A stretch of 64,000 nucleotides of DNA. Origin: an uncultured Lachnospiraceae bacterium. Lineage in GTDB: Bacteria > Bacillota > Clostridia > Lachnospirales > Lachnospiraceae. A model generated the notes under the pieces. It was not told the origin of the DNA. It saw only the letters and a program-made list of their open reading frames with translations, and made no database searches. The position numbers were made by a program, and so were the translations under genes. Below are positions 42,601 to 50,141 of the stretch, one piece after another. The number at the start of each line of letters is the position of its first letter. Position 1 is the stretch's first letter. Where the stretch lies: positions 62,001 to 126,000 of the forward strand of contig CACZJL010000001.1 in assembly GCA_902781505.1 (NCBI GenBank), written 5' to 3'.

Positions 42601-42652
42601 TTCGAAAAAAACTACTGATGTAGCTGCCTACATCTTCAATCCACTGTTTCAT
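39617..42652 (-). CDS. mrdA: Class B penicillin-binding protein 2 with large insertion and low-complexity tail
   Basis: 1011 residues, much longer than the usual 600-700. Membrane segment near 20-40, the PBP dimerisation domain (about 50-340; SRGRIFDRNGVLLAYN), then about 245 extra residues (roughly 350-595) not part of ordinary PBP2. The transpeptidase domain has active Ser659 (APGSTFK), SCN (RDSCNVFF) and KSGT (KLAGKSGTAQ; the usual form is KTG). The last 75 residues are Thr/Gln/Ala-rich. It is the elongation transpeptidase partner of RodA, encoded between mreD and minC. Confidence 0.93.
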   Translation of the reverse strand: MKQWIEDVGSYISSFFRNKIVLISLVFAGLLAIIIVRLFDLQIINGSSYVSNLSTSVEKQMTTQASRGRIFDRNGVLLAYNDLAYSIVISDSGYYKTNDEKNAKINNCIDKTLSIIEEYGDTYSQDFSVSYSEDTGFSYKLSGNSLKGFLRDSYGVAKISDLSEEQANASADKLISDLCDRYKIDRNSIKPEHLLEMLYLRVNMTANSYNRYVTFTIANEVNDRTIAAIQEDSDELVGVSVEQRTVRRYNDAKYFSSIIGYTGAISSEQLETFQSEGLDYSNNDIVGKAGIEKSMEQVLAGSKGTQNVYVDKFGRITERGDASDSTAGEDIYLTIDSNLQKNLYTDIEDQLVTLLLFHYSNGSTVQEYNKDTGILNDYHVRPVDFVYACIDNGLVSMKKISEQETGAAENVYGAYTGRRAEVDSFVEDELYGGGSDYSSLNDSQKQYIWYIYTMLKQDGVIQAANINTDDATFKTWTDGGDISLHAFLEYAISAGWVNVSQYAGSEYMSITESYEKLADYISETLENDSSYAEIIYKYLIYDGGISANDMFKLLYETGYLTKDSVYDQLNAGMGAEDFIKTTLNNKIITPGEWGLIVCSGSAVVTDPNDGEILALVSYPGYDNNRLSGKMDSAYYNLLNNMNAKPMFNWATQSQTAPGSTFKLCTALTSLDQGIISTTSTVYCSGKFELVEPNPKCHIYPGRHGDETVATAIRDSCNVFFNTMGYRLAFAQSGYYDSNYATNLLKSYAEKLGLGVKAGIEIEESTPSPSNINAIATGIGQGNARFSALNLSKYIASVANRGTNYQSSLIYKTTDYDGNVTSEYEVSVQSELNIDGAYWDAVQDGTRQVISQYEVLNDINYLKLAGKSGTAQDNLNMPSHANFVTYAPNDAPTAALAVNIPHGYTSNTAGSISAEFWKYYFGEYQNVKGKSAEEQKEIEHDATAKVTTTKKTDEGVITQPSASDNLPAAQVTTQAAATTQAAAVTQATQTVTQATQPAQSSEGSANGRASGQ

Positions 42653-43184
42653 CGTCCGTCACCGCTCTTTCACGCTTGGTCTCAGCAGGTCTGGTCTTTC
42701 GAATCAGCTCTCTGAACGGCCAGATCAATATCAAGCCAACTATTCCTGTATACATCATCTCCGGAATCATGATTCTTCTCACTGCGAAAAGAAAATCAAA
42801 TTCACCATGTAATACAAAGTTTCCGAAGTACACGAAGGACTCATAAACAAAGTCACTTGCCAGAAGAATCAACATCGGAATGCGCCATTCATAATCATCA
42901 AAGTCTTCAGAAAGTCGTCCTGTGAGATATCCATAAATAACAAAAACAAGGGATGAGAATCCGAAAAGGGAAGAGAAAAACACGTCCTGCATCACTCCTG
43001 CTGCGAATCCCGTAAAGATTCCTTCACGACTGCCGGCATAAAACCCGGCAAAAATCGGAAACATCACCATAAAATTCGGTGAAATCCCGCCAATATTCAA
43101 AGCTTTGAAGAGAGTGACCTGAAGCACGTAACATATAACGATTAACAGTAATTCGATCCCTTTTCTTTTCACAATCCACTCCAT
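42636..43184 (-). CDS. mreD: Rod shape-determining protein MreD
   Basis: 182 residues, about five membrane segments. ISPNFMVMFPIFAGFYAGSREGIFTGFAAGVMQDVFF is the conserved MreD core (given here in pieces: ISPNFMVMFPIFAGF and GIFTGFAAGVMQDVFF). It overlaps mreC by one base and mrdA by 17 bases, so translation is coupled. Confidence 0.93.
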   Translation of the reverse strand: MEWIVKRKGIELLLIVICYVLQVTLFKALNIGGISPNFMVMFPIFAGFYAGSREGIFTGFAAGVMQDVFFSSLFGFSSLVFVIYGYLTGRLSEDFDDYEWRIPMLILLASDFVYESFVYFGNFVLHGEFDFLFAVRRIMIPEMMYTGIVGLILIWPFRELIRKTRPAETKRERAVTDDETVD

Positions 43185-44041
43185 CAGTCATCAGATGTTG
43201 CATCTGATTTTTTCTTTGTAATAACAAGCACTTCCTGAAGGTGCTCAAAATCTACAACCGGAACAATATATCCGGACATGGTCATCTGATTTCCATCAAC
43301 ACTTACATCCTTCGCATATCCGATGAGAATTCCCTCAAGGTATTTGGAACTGATATTTGATGTGACAATCTTATCACCATTTAAAACATTCGAATCTGCC
43401 TTAAAATTAGAGACATGAATCATGCCTTCATCCATAAGCTTTAAATCTCCTTCTACGGTACAGATAGAACCGCTTCCGAGAACCATGCCGCTCACATAGG
43501 CATTGTCATCAATAATCGACTTCACAAGAGAATAGTTTTTATGAACTTCCGTAACGATGCCTACAAGCCCGTTTCCGGCAATCACATTCATATCCTTCTC
43601 AATTCCGTCATTGCTTCCCTTGTCAATGGTAAATGTAGAGTACCAGTTATCGGAATTACTCCCGATAACACGGGCAGCAGTTTTCGGCCAGGAGGAATAA
43701 TGCTCATCGAGTGAGTACAATGTACGCAATCTGGAAAGCTCATAGGAATCTTCCTTTAGGCGATTGGACTCTTCGGTCAGAGATTCAACCTTAGCCTTTA
43801 ATTCTTCATTTTCGTTTTGAAGACTTTCTACCGTATCCAAACGATCCGCAGTATCTACTGCAACCATTCCAAGATTGTTCATTCCCTTCTGTACAGGAAC
43901 AACAAAGATGGAAACGAAACGTCTTACAGGCATCACAAGGCTGTCCGTAAAGAAACTTGCCGCAATCATCATGGTGCAAAGAAACACCATTCCTACGAAT
44001 AAACGCTTAGTCGTCAAAAAGTCTCTGATTGTTCGAAGCAT
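43184..44041 (-). CDS. mreC: Rod shape-determining protein MreC
   Basis: 285 residues. One membrane segment near the N-terminus, a coiled coil (about residues 70-105, ESLQNENEELKAKVESLTEE), then the MreC beta-barrel core (ARVIGSNSDNWYSTFTIDKG and NGLVGIVTEVHKNYSLVKSI). It links cytoplasmic MreB with the wall synthases. Confidence 0.95.
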   Translation of the reverse strand: MLRTIRDFLTTKRLFVGMVFLCTMMIAASFFTDSLVMPVRRFVSIFVVPVQKGMNNLGMVAVDTADRLDTVESLQNENEELKAKVESLTEESNRLKEDSYELSRLRTLYSLDEHYSSWPKTAARVIGSNSDNWYSTFTIDKGSNDGIEKDMNVIAGNGLVGIVTEVHKNYSLVKSIIDDNAYVSGMVLGSGSICTVEGDLKLMDEGMIHVSNFKADSNVLNGDKIVTSNISSKYLEGILIGYAKDVSVDGNQMTMSGYIVPVVDFEHLQEVLVITKKKSDATSDD

Positions 44042-44066
44042 TTCTTCTCCCTTTTAGTCAAAACAG

Positions 44067-45071
44067 TTAGTCAGGTGTCTTTGCAAGCTTAGCATATTCT
44101 GGATTTGTAACCAGACCATTGAGGCCTCTTACAATAGACTCAGAAGGATTCTCAACGATATTAGCCGCAAGATTAGTCTCTCCGTAAATAAACTGAGAAA
44201 GACCTGCAACCTGTGAAGTACCGCCGGTCATGTAGATGCCGTCACTGATAATATCTGCAGCAAGTTCCGGTGGAGTCTTCTCAAGTACCTGCTTGATTGC
44301 ATCCATAATGGTATGAAGAGGATCAATGATTGCGTTAAATACAACCTTTGACTCAACCTCAACAGAAACAGGAAGACCTGTCAGTACGTTACGACCAAAA
44401 GCAAATGCAGTCTTTTCTTCTTCCGGTTTGACCGCGGAACCTAACTGAATCTTTAACTTTTCAGCTGTCTTGTGACCGATAAGAAGGTTATATTCCTTTC
44501 TGATTGCAGAAATAATCGCTTCATCGAGATTATTACCGCCTGTTTTGATGGTCATGCTCTTAACAATACCACCAAGGTTTAAAACAGAGATCTCTGTTTT
44601 TGTAGCACCAATATTTACGACCATGATACCCTTTGATGAAGTTACATCAAGACCTGCTCCGATTGCATCTGCAATTGGCTTATCTACGATAAATACAGCC
44701 TTGCTCTTCACCTTGGAATTCTTAACGAGTGCAGAGAACGCACGCTTTTCAACTTCTGTAACGCTGAACGGAATTGCAATATAGAACTCGGAATTAGCGG
44801 AAACCTTCTTTCCGTCATTTACCTTGTTCAGAAAATTGTAAAAGAGGTTCTGCATGTCATTGATATCGCCGATTACACCATCCTTGACAGGAAAGATTAC
44901 ATCGATGCTCTCAGGTGCCTTTTCATACATTTCATATGCTTCATCACCAAACGCCTTCATGACGGAACCATGCTCGATTGCGATTACATTCTTCTCATTG
45001 AGGATTTTATCCTTTGAACACATTTTGAAATTGCTTGTGCCAATATCAAGGCCATAATAATTCTGTGCCAT
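44067..45071 (-). CDS. mreB: Rod shape-determining actin-like protein MreB
   Basis: 334 residues. The actin-fold phosphate-1 loop is YYGLDIGTSNFKM; KPIADAIGAG, VVNIGATKTEISVLNLGG (phosphate 2) and ISDGIYMTGGTSQVAGL (adenosine) are present. It opens the mreBCD-mrdA unit after radC. It is somewhat divergent from textbook MreB, but the context is decisive. Confidence 0.93.
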   Translation of the reverse strand: MAQNYYGLDIGTSNFKMCSKDKILNEKNVIAIEHGSVMKAFGDEAYEMYEKAPESIDVIFPVKDGVIGDINDMQNLFYNFLNKVNDGKKVSANSEFYIAIPFSVTEVEKRAFSALVKNSKVKSKAVFIVDKPIADAIGAGLDVTSSKGIMVVNIGATKTEISVLNLGGIVKSMTIKTGGNNLDEAIISAIRKEYNLLIGHKTAEKLKIQLGSAVKPEEEKTAFAFGRNVLTGLPVSVEVESKVVFNAIIDPLHTIMDAIKQVLEKTPPELAADIISDGIYMTGGTSQVAGLSQFIYGETNLAANIVENPSESIVRGLNGLVTNPEYAKLAKTPD

Positions 45072-45080
45072 AATTTCTCC

Positions 45081-45806
45081 TTAAAATTCATTATTGGGTC
45101 TTTTCTGGTCATTAAAGAACCCATCTTCCTGAAAACTGTAGTACGATGCATCCCCGATCACAATGTGATCAGTCAGTCGCACTCCTACTAATTCACCGGC
45201 CGTTTTCAGTCTCTTTGTCACACGATAATCCATCTGGGAAGGAGAAGGATCTCCGCTCGGATGATTATGCAGAACAATAAAGCTCACAGCACGGTATTTC
45301 AAAGCTTCTATCAGAATTTCACGCGGAGTCACAAGAGAACAGTTGACCGTCCCGATTGTCAGAACCTCATCCTTAATCAGCTGACATTTTGCATCCAGCA
45401 TGACGATAATTACACGTTCCCGTTCTTCATGACGCATCTGCTCCATGTAAACGTAAGCAACCGCCTTCGGAGATGAGAAATCAATTGTTTTCTCTCTTTT
45501 CCTTGCTGCCATTCTCTTGCTCAGCTCACAGATACAGGAAATCTGAATTGCTTTCACTCTTCCAATTCCCTTAATCTGCATCAGTTCCGGAATCGACATC
45601 TGATATAGACCGATTAATCCTTCGTGCGTAGCACCGGAAGCCAGAACTTTTTTTGCTAATTCGATAGAATCTGTACCGTTTGTTCCCGTCCTCAGGATGA
45701 CAGCAAGAAGCTGAGCATCACTAAGTGTCGCTGCGCCATAGCGCTCTACCTGTTCATAAGGGCGCAAACTGCCGTCAGCGAATCTGTCAGAAGATATTTT
45801 ATTCAT
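45081..45806 (-). CDS. radC: RadC-family JAMM-domain protein
   Basis: 241 residues. A helix-hairpin-helix region (QIKGIGRVKAIQISC) precedes the JAMM metalloprotease-like domain with motif HNHPSGDPSPSQMD. Function is unsettled; older claims of a DNA repair role are not supported. The start at 45806 follows AAAGGAC. Location before mreB is conserved in Firmicutes. Confidence 0.95.
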   Translation of the reverse strand: MNKISSDRFADGSLRPYEQVERYGAATLSDAQLLAVILRTGTNGTDSIELAKKVLASGATHEGLIGLYQMSIPELMQIKGIGRVKAIQISCICELSKRMAARKREKTIDFSSPKAVAYVYMEQMRHEERERVIIVMLDAKCQLIKDEVLTIGTVNCSLVTPREILIEALKYRAVSFIVLHNHPSGDPSPSQMDYRVTKRLKTAGELVGVRLTDHIVIGDASYYSFQEDGFFNDQKRPNNEF

Positions 45807-45845
45807 ATTTTGTCCTTTCGTCAGGACAAACGGATGCAATTTGCA

Positions 45846-47123
45846 TTATAACACAATAAGGTTCTTTTCGTAAAGTTTCTGAAGGCTCTCTAATACACCA
45901 AGCTTGGCATGGTACCATGTGAGTCCACCCTGGAAATACGCAGCATATGGTTCTCTCATAGGGCCATCAGCAGATAACTCAATGGAAGCTCCCTGGACGA
46001 AGGCACCTGCTGCCATGATAACCTGGCTGTCATAGCCTGGCATATCCCATGGCTCCGGTGTGGCAAAGCTGTCAACCGGCGCTGCTGCCTGAATTCCTTC
46101 ACAGAACGCTATCAGTCTTTCCGGTGTTTCAAGATCTACTTCCTGGATAATATCAAATCTCGGCTCTTTGGAATCAGGCAGACATCTGAAGCCGAGCTTT
46201 TCATATACATTTGACGCAAAAATAGCACCCTTAATTGCATTTGCCGTTACGACAGGAGAAAGGAACAGTCCCTGATAGAGAGCGCGGTTTACGTTTAAGG
46301 ATGGACCGACTTCTCCGCCAAGGCCGGGACTTGTAAGTCTGAACATTGCCTGTTCAACGCATTCCTTTGTACCTGCAATATAACCGCCACAAGGAGCAAG
46401 ACCGCCACCGGGATTCTTAATTAATGAACCGACAATCATGTCAGCTCCGACATCTGAAGGCTCTATTTTCTGCACAAATTCACCGTAACAGTTATCAACC
46501 ATTACAATGATATCCTTTCTGACACCCTTTACACAGGCAATCGCCTCTCCAATCTGCTCTACAGAAAGAGTCGGACGGGATGCATATCCTCTCGAACGCT
46601 GAATGGCAACAACCTTAGTTCGGTCATTGATTGCCTTCTTAATTCCTTCAAAATCAAAGGTTCCATCTTCAAGTAAATCTACCTGAGCATAAGTTACACC
46701 GTATTCGGCAAGACTACCCTTAGAAGGACGGATACCAATGATTTCGTCCATTGTGTCATATGGCTTGCCATTTATGGATAAAAGTTCATCGCCAGGTCTT
46801 AAATTAGCAGAAAGAGCTACGTTTAATGCATGAGTTCCACACACCAGCTGCGGGCGTACAAGCGCCGCCTCGGTATGGAAGATTCTCGCATAGACACGCT
46901 CTAATGTGTCACGACCTTCATCGTTGTATCCATAGCCTGTTGTACCGGAAAGATGCATCTCTCCGACGTGTTCCTTCTGCATTGCAGAAATCACCTTTAA
47001 CTGGTTGTATTCTGCCGTTTCATCAAGTTCTGCAAAACGTGATCTCAATTCCTTTAAAATCGGCTCTGCATAATTTAGTACCTTTTCATCAATTCCAAAG
47101 TTCTCAGTAAAAATGTTACTCAA
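45846..47123 (-). CDS. Methionine gamma-lyase-family PLP enzyme (YnbB-like)
   Basis: 425 residues. Belongs by pattern to the Met_gamma_lyase family sometimes called aluminium resistance proteins. SGTTGYGYNDEGRDTLERVYA, VRPQLVCGTHAL, and the PLP lysine in VGSLIKNPGGGLAPCGGYIAG are visible. The enzyme is probably a C-S or C-C lyase, but the true reaction in this family is not established. It overlaps miaA by 4 bases, a pairing common in Firmicutes. Confidence 0.9.
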   Translation of the reverse strand: MSNIFTENFGIDEKVLNYAEPILKELRSRFAELDETAEYNQLKVISAMQKEHVGEMHLSGTTGYGYNDEGRDTLERVYARIFHTEAALVRPQLVCGTHALNVALSANLRPGDELLSINGKPYDTMDEIIGIRPSKGSLAEYGVTYAQVDLLEDGTFDFEGIKKAINDRTKVVAIQRSRGYASRPTLSVEQIGEAIACVKGVRKDIIVMVDNCYGEFVQKIEPSDVGADMIVGSLIKNPGGGLAPCGGYIAGTKECVEQAMFRLTSPGLGGEVGPSLNVNRALYQGLFLSPVVTANAIKGAIFASNVYEKLGFRCLPDSKEPRFDIIQEVDLETPERLIAFCEGIQAAAPVDSFATPEPWDMPGYDSQVIMAAGAFVQGASIELSADGPMREPYAAYFQGGLTWYHAKLGVLESLQKLYEKNLIVL

Positions 47124-48067
47124 ATTATAATTCCTCTCTTCTTCAGACTCGTTACCATCGCGTCTTCCACTCTTTGTTGATCATACAGGTAATCCGGAAG
47201 ATTAATCATCTCAACCTCCGGCTCTCTTCTGAACCAGGTCAGCTGTCTCTTGGCAAAATGCCTTGTGTTCAGCTTAATTTTCTCTCTGGCCTCATCCATT
47301 GTACACTTGCCGTCAAGCGCATCCGCAATTTCCCGATAACCAATCGCCTGCATGGACGTTGTCTTCCGGTCAATCCCTGTCTCTAACAAAGCTTCCACCT
47401 CGGCCTTAAGGCCCTGTTCCATCATCAGATCTACTCGGGCATTGATTCGTTCATACAGCCTTGCCCTGTCATCATTTAATACAAAATAGGCAAAGTTATA
47501 CGGCGACGTTTTAGCACGCTCCTGCGCATTATGTTCCGAAATCTTTCTTCCGGTCTCATGAAAGAACTCAAGCGCCCTTGCAGTACGCTTCACATTCTGT
47601 TCATCTATTTTTAAAGCGCTTTCCGGATCGACTTCACGCAATCTTTCATGTAATGCGTGATACCCGTTCACTCTTGCGAATTCATACAGCTCTTCGCGAT
47701 ATTCCTTATTGCCATCCTCTCTGGCAAAGTCAATATCATAAAGAACGGACTGAATATAAAATCCCGTGCCGCCAACAATCATAGGAAGCTTTCCCTTTGC
47801 TCTGATTTCTTCCATTGCTTTCAAAGCTTCCTGCTGAAAGATTGTTACGTTAAATTCTTCATCCGGATTTAAGCAATCAATCAGATAATGCCTAACACCC
47901 TGCATCTCTTCAGGCGTTACTTTAGCAGTCCCAATATCCATGTGTTTATAAACCTGCATGGAATCGGCACTGATAATTTCTGCATTGATTCTCTTAGCCA
48001 GACGGATACTCAAGCTTGTCTTACCAACCGCGGTTGGACCGGTTAAAATCACCAGTGGTTTTTGCAT
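47120..48067 (-). CDS. miaA: tRNA dimethylallyltransferase
   Basis: 315 residues. MiaA isopentenylates A37 of tRNAs reading codons starting with U. P-loop GPTAVGKTSLS, ISADSMQVYKHMDIGTAK and GGTGFYIQSVL are diagnostic. It begins at the base where mutL ends. MiaB, encoded nearby, acts on the same nucleotide next. Confidence 0.97.
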   Translation of the reverse strand: MQKPLVILTGPTAVGKTSLSIRLAKRINAEIISADSMQVYKHMDIGTAKVTPEEMQGVRHYLIDCLNPDEEFNVTIFQQEALKAMEEIRAKGKLPMIVGGTGFYIQSVLYDIDFAREDGNKEYREELYEFARVNGYHALHERLREVDPESALKIDEQNVKRTARALEFFHETGRKISEHNAQERAKTSPYNFAYFVLNDDRARLYERINARVDLMMEQGLKAEVEALLETGIDRKTTSMQAIGYREIADALDGKCTMDEAREKIKLNTRHFAKRQLTWFRREPEVEMINLPDYLYDQQRVEDAMVTSLKKRGIII

Positions 48068-50100
48068 TACACAATCCTCTTAAACTTCTTTTCTAATTCA
48101 TATTGTGTCATGACAATCATTGTCGGACGGCCATGAGGACAGTTATATGGATTCTCAAGTGTCATCAGTTCCCTGATCAGATATTCCGCTTCTTTAAAGG
48201 ACATTTTTGAATTTCCTTTCACGGCTGCCTTACAGGACATCGAAGCAATACGCATCGTAACGGCATCTGTTCCCGTTCCATCCTGTTCAAGTCCATCAAT
48301 GACATCGACAAGAAGCTGCTTTAAATCCAGATTCTTTGGGAGTTCCGCAGGAACTCCCGTGACCTTTATTGCACCGCTACCGAACTCTTCAATTTCATAG
48401 CCCAGTGCCGTAAACAGGTCCATATGTTCTTTGAGCAAATGCTCCTGTTGCAGGCTTAAATTCAATACAATTGCAGGCATAATCAACTGAGTGGACGGCT
48501 TACGTTCCCTGTATTGCTTCATAATACGCTCAAACATAACCTTCTCATGAGCGGCATGCTGATCACACATATAAAACTTATCTTCAAACTCAATCAGCCA
48601 GTACGTATCAAATAACTGTCCGATTACTCTGTATTCTGGCGCCTTCTCAACATGTTCAGCGGCACCTTCATCAAACAGATTCATCTGTTCTGATTTCTTT
48701 ACGTCTAACGTATCAGAAGCTCCATACGATGTCTCTTCCTCTACAGCTAACGCCTGCTCTGTCTGAAGTCCATCCGGTTGTTCTTTATTAGCCTCCTGCT
48801 CCTCTGCCTGAAGCACTTCCGGCAAATACTTGTTATTCAAGCCCTTCGGCACAAAACCACTGCCATAGTGATGTTCGTTCGTTCTGGAAGAATATCCAAA
48901 CAGTCCTTTTGAATCTGAACTTGTTCTGACGGTCTCAGCCTCTCTTTCCATCGCTTCTATCGCAGCATCTGATGCATGTTGCTCAAAAGGCTCCGGGATA
49001 CGAGTTTTTTCTGCTGAAAAAGCAGTGACGCTACGACTTTCGGCAGCCTGTGCCGTGGATGCAGCATTGAGCTCACGTGTCTGCTTTGTATCGACCGAAA
49101 CTTCCGGTATGAGATTTCTGCCCTCTACTGCTTTCCTGATCGCATCGAGCACAAAAGCGTAAATCATTTCTCCGTTTGAAAAACGCAATTCTCTTTTCTG
49201 TGGATGAACATTTACATCAACCATAGTTGAGTTGATTCGGAAATTCAAAGCAGTGAACGGAAAGTTATGAAGCATGATATAGCCCTTATAGGCATCTTCA
49301 ATTGCTTTCGTAATAGAATTACTCTTAATATATCTGCCGTTGATGAAATAATTTTCATACGATCTTGAACCACGGCAGACACTTGGTTTGCCGATAAAGC
49401 CGCTGATTTGTATCTCCTGAGTCTTTGCCTCGACCGGAATCAGATTCTGTGTGATATCACGGCCATAAACCGAATAAATGATGTCCTTTAAGTTGTTATT
49501 ACCGCTGGTCATCAGACGGTTCTGTCCGTTATTGATAAAACGGAAGGAGATATCAGGATGAGACAGCGCAATTCGTTCGATGAGTGCCGCAATATATCCG
49601 GCCTCTGTCTGAGCCGACTTTAAGAATTTACGACGAACCGGCGTATTGTAAAACAGATTACGAACAACAAAGGTTGTACCAACCGGAACACCAACATCTT
49701 CAAGACCAATTTCCTTACCGCCTTCAATACGGTAACGCATGCCGCCAAGCGCATCCGCCTTTCTGGTCATCATCTCTACCTGGGCAATTGCTGCAATGGA
49801 TGCAAGCGCTTCACCTCTGAAACCAAGTGATGAGACACCAATCAGATCATCTGCCGTCTGAATTTTGCTTGTTGCATGTGCAACGAAGGCCAGTCGGATG
49901 TCTTCCGGATCAATACCACTTCCATTATCCGTAATTCGAATAAAGGAAATACCGCCCTCTTTAATTTCAACGGTAACAGCAGTCGCACCGGCATCGATTG
50001 CATTTTCCACGAGTTCCTTTACAACACTTGATGGACGTTCAATCACTTCACCGGCCGCAATCTGATTAATTGTTTCTTCTGTCAGTACATGAATTGCCAT
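48067..50100 (-). CDS. mutL: DNA mismatch repair protein MutL (endonuclease type)
   Basis: 677 residues. The GHKL ATPase domain is at the N-terminus (ENAIDAGA, ITDNGSGID, SLGFRGEAL). A polar linker runs about residues 335-490. The C-terminal domain contains the nuclease motif DQHAAHEKVMFE, with supporting SCKAAVK and CPHGRPT, so it should nick DNA as in bacteria without MutH. It is preceded by mutS in the same operon. Confidence 0.97.
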   Translation of the reverse strand: MAIHVLTEETINQIAAGEVIERPSSVVKELVENAIDAGATAVTVEIKEGGISFIRITDNGSGIDPEDIRLAFVAHATSKIQTADDLIGVSSLGFRGEALASIAAIAQVEMMTRKADALGGMRYRIEGGKEIGLEDVGVPVGTTFVVRNLFYNTPVRRKFLKSAQTEAGYIAALIERIALSHPDISFRFINNGQNRLMTSGNNNLKDIIYSVYGRDITQNLIPVEAKTQEIQISGFIGKPSVCRGSRSYENYFINGRYIKSNSITKAIEDAYKGYIMLHNFPFTALNFRINSTMVDVNVHPQKRELRFSNGEMIYAFVLDAIRKAVEGRNLIPEVSVDTKQTRELNAASTAQAAESRSVTAFSAEKTRIPEPFEQHASDAAIEAMEREAETVRTSSDSKGLFGYSSRTNEHHYGSGFVPKGLNNKYLPEVLQAEEQEANKEQPDGLQTEQALAVEEETSYGASDTLDVKKSEQMNLFDEGAAEHVEKAPEYRVIGQLFDTYWLIEFEDKFYMCDQHAAHEKVMFERIMKQYRERKPSTQLIMPAIVLNLSLQQEHLLKEHMDLFTALGYEIEEFGSGAIKVTGVPAELPKNLDLKQLLVDVIDGLEQDGTGTDAVTMRIASMSCKAAVKGNSKMSFKEAEYLIRELMTLENPYNCPHGRPTMIVMTQYELEKKFKRIV

Positions 50101-50141
50101 GCTTCAAACCTTTCTAAAGCTGACTCCTGTCACAAGGTGTC

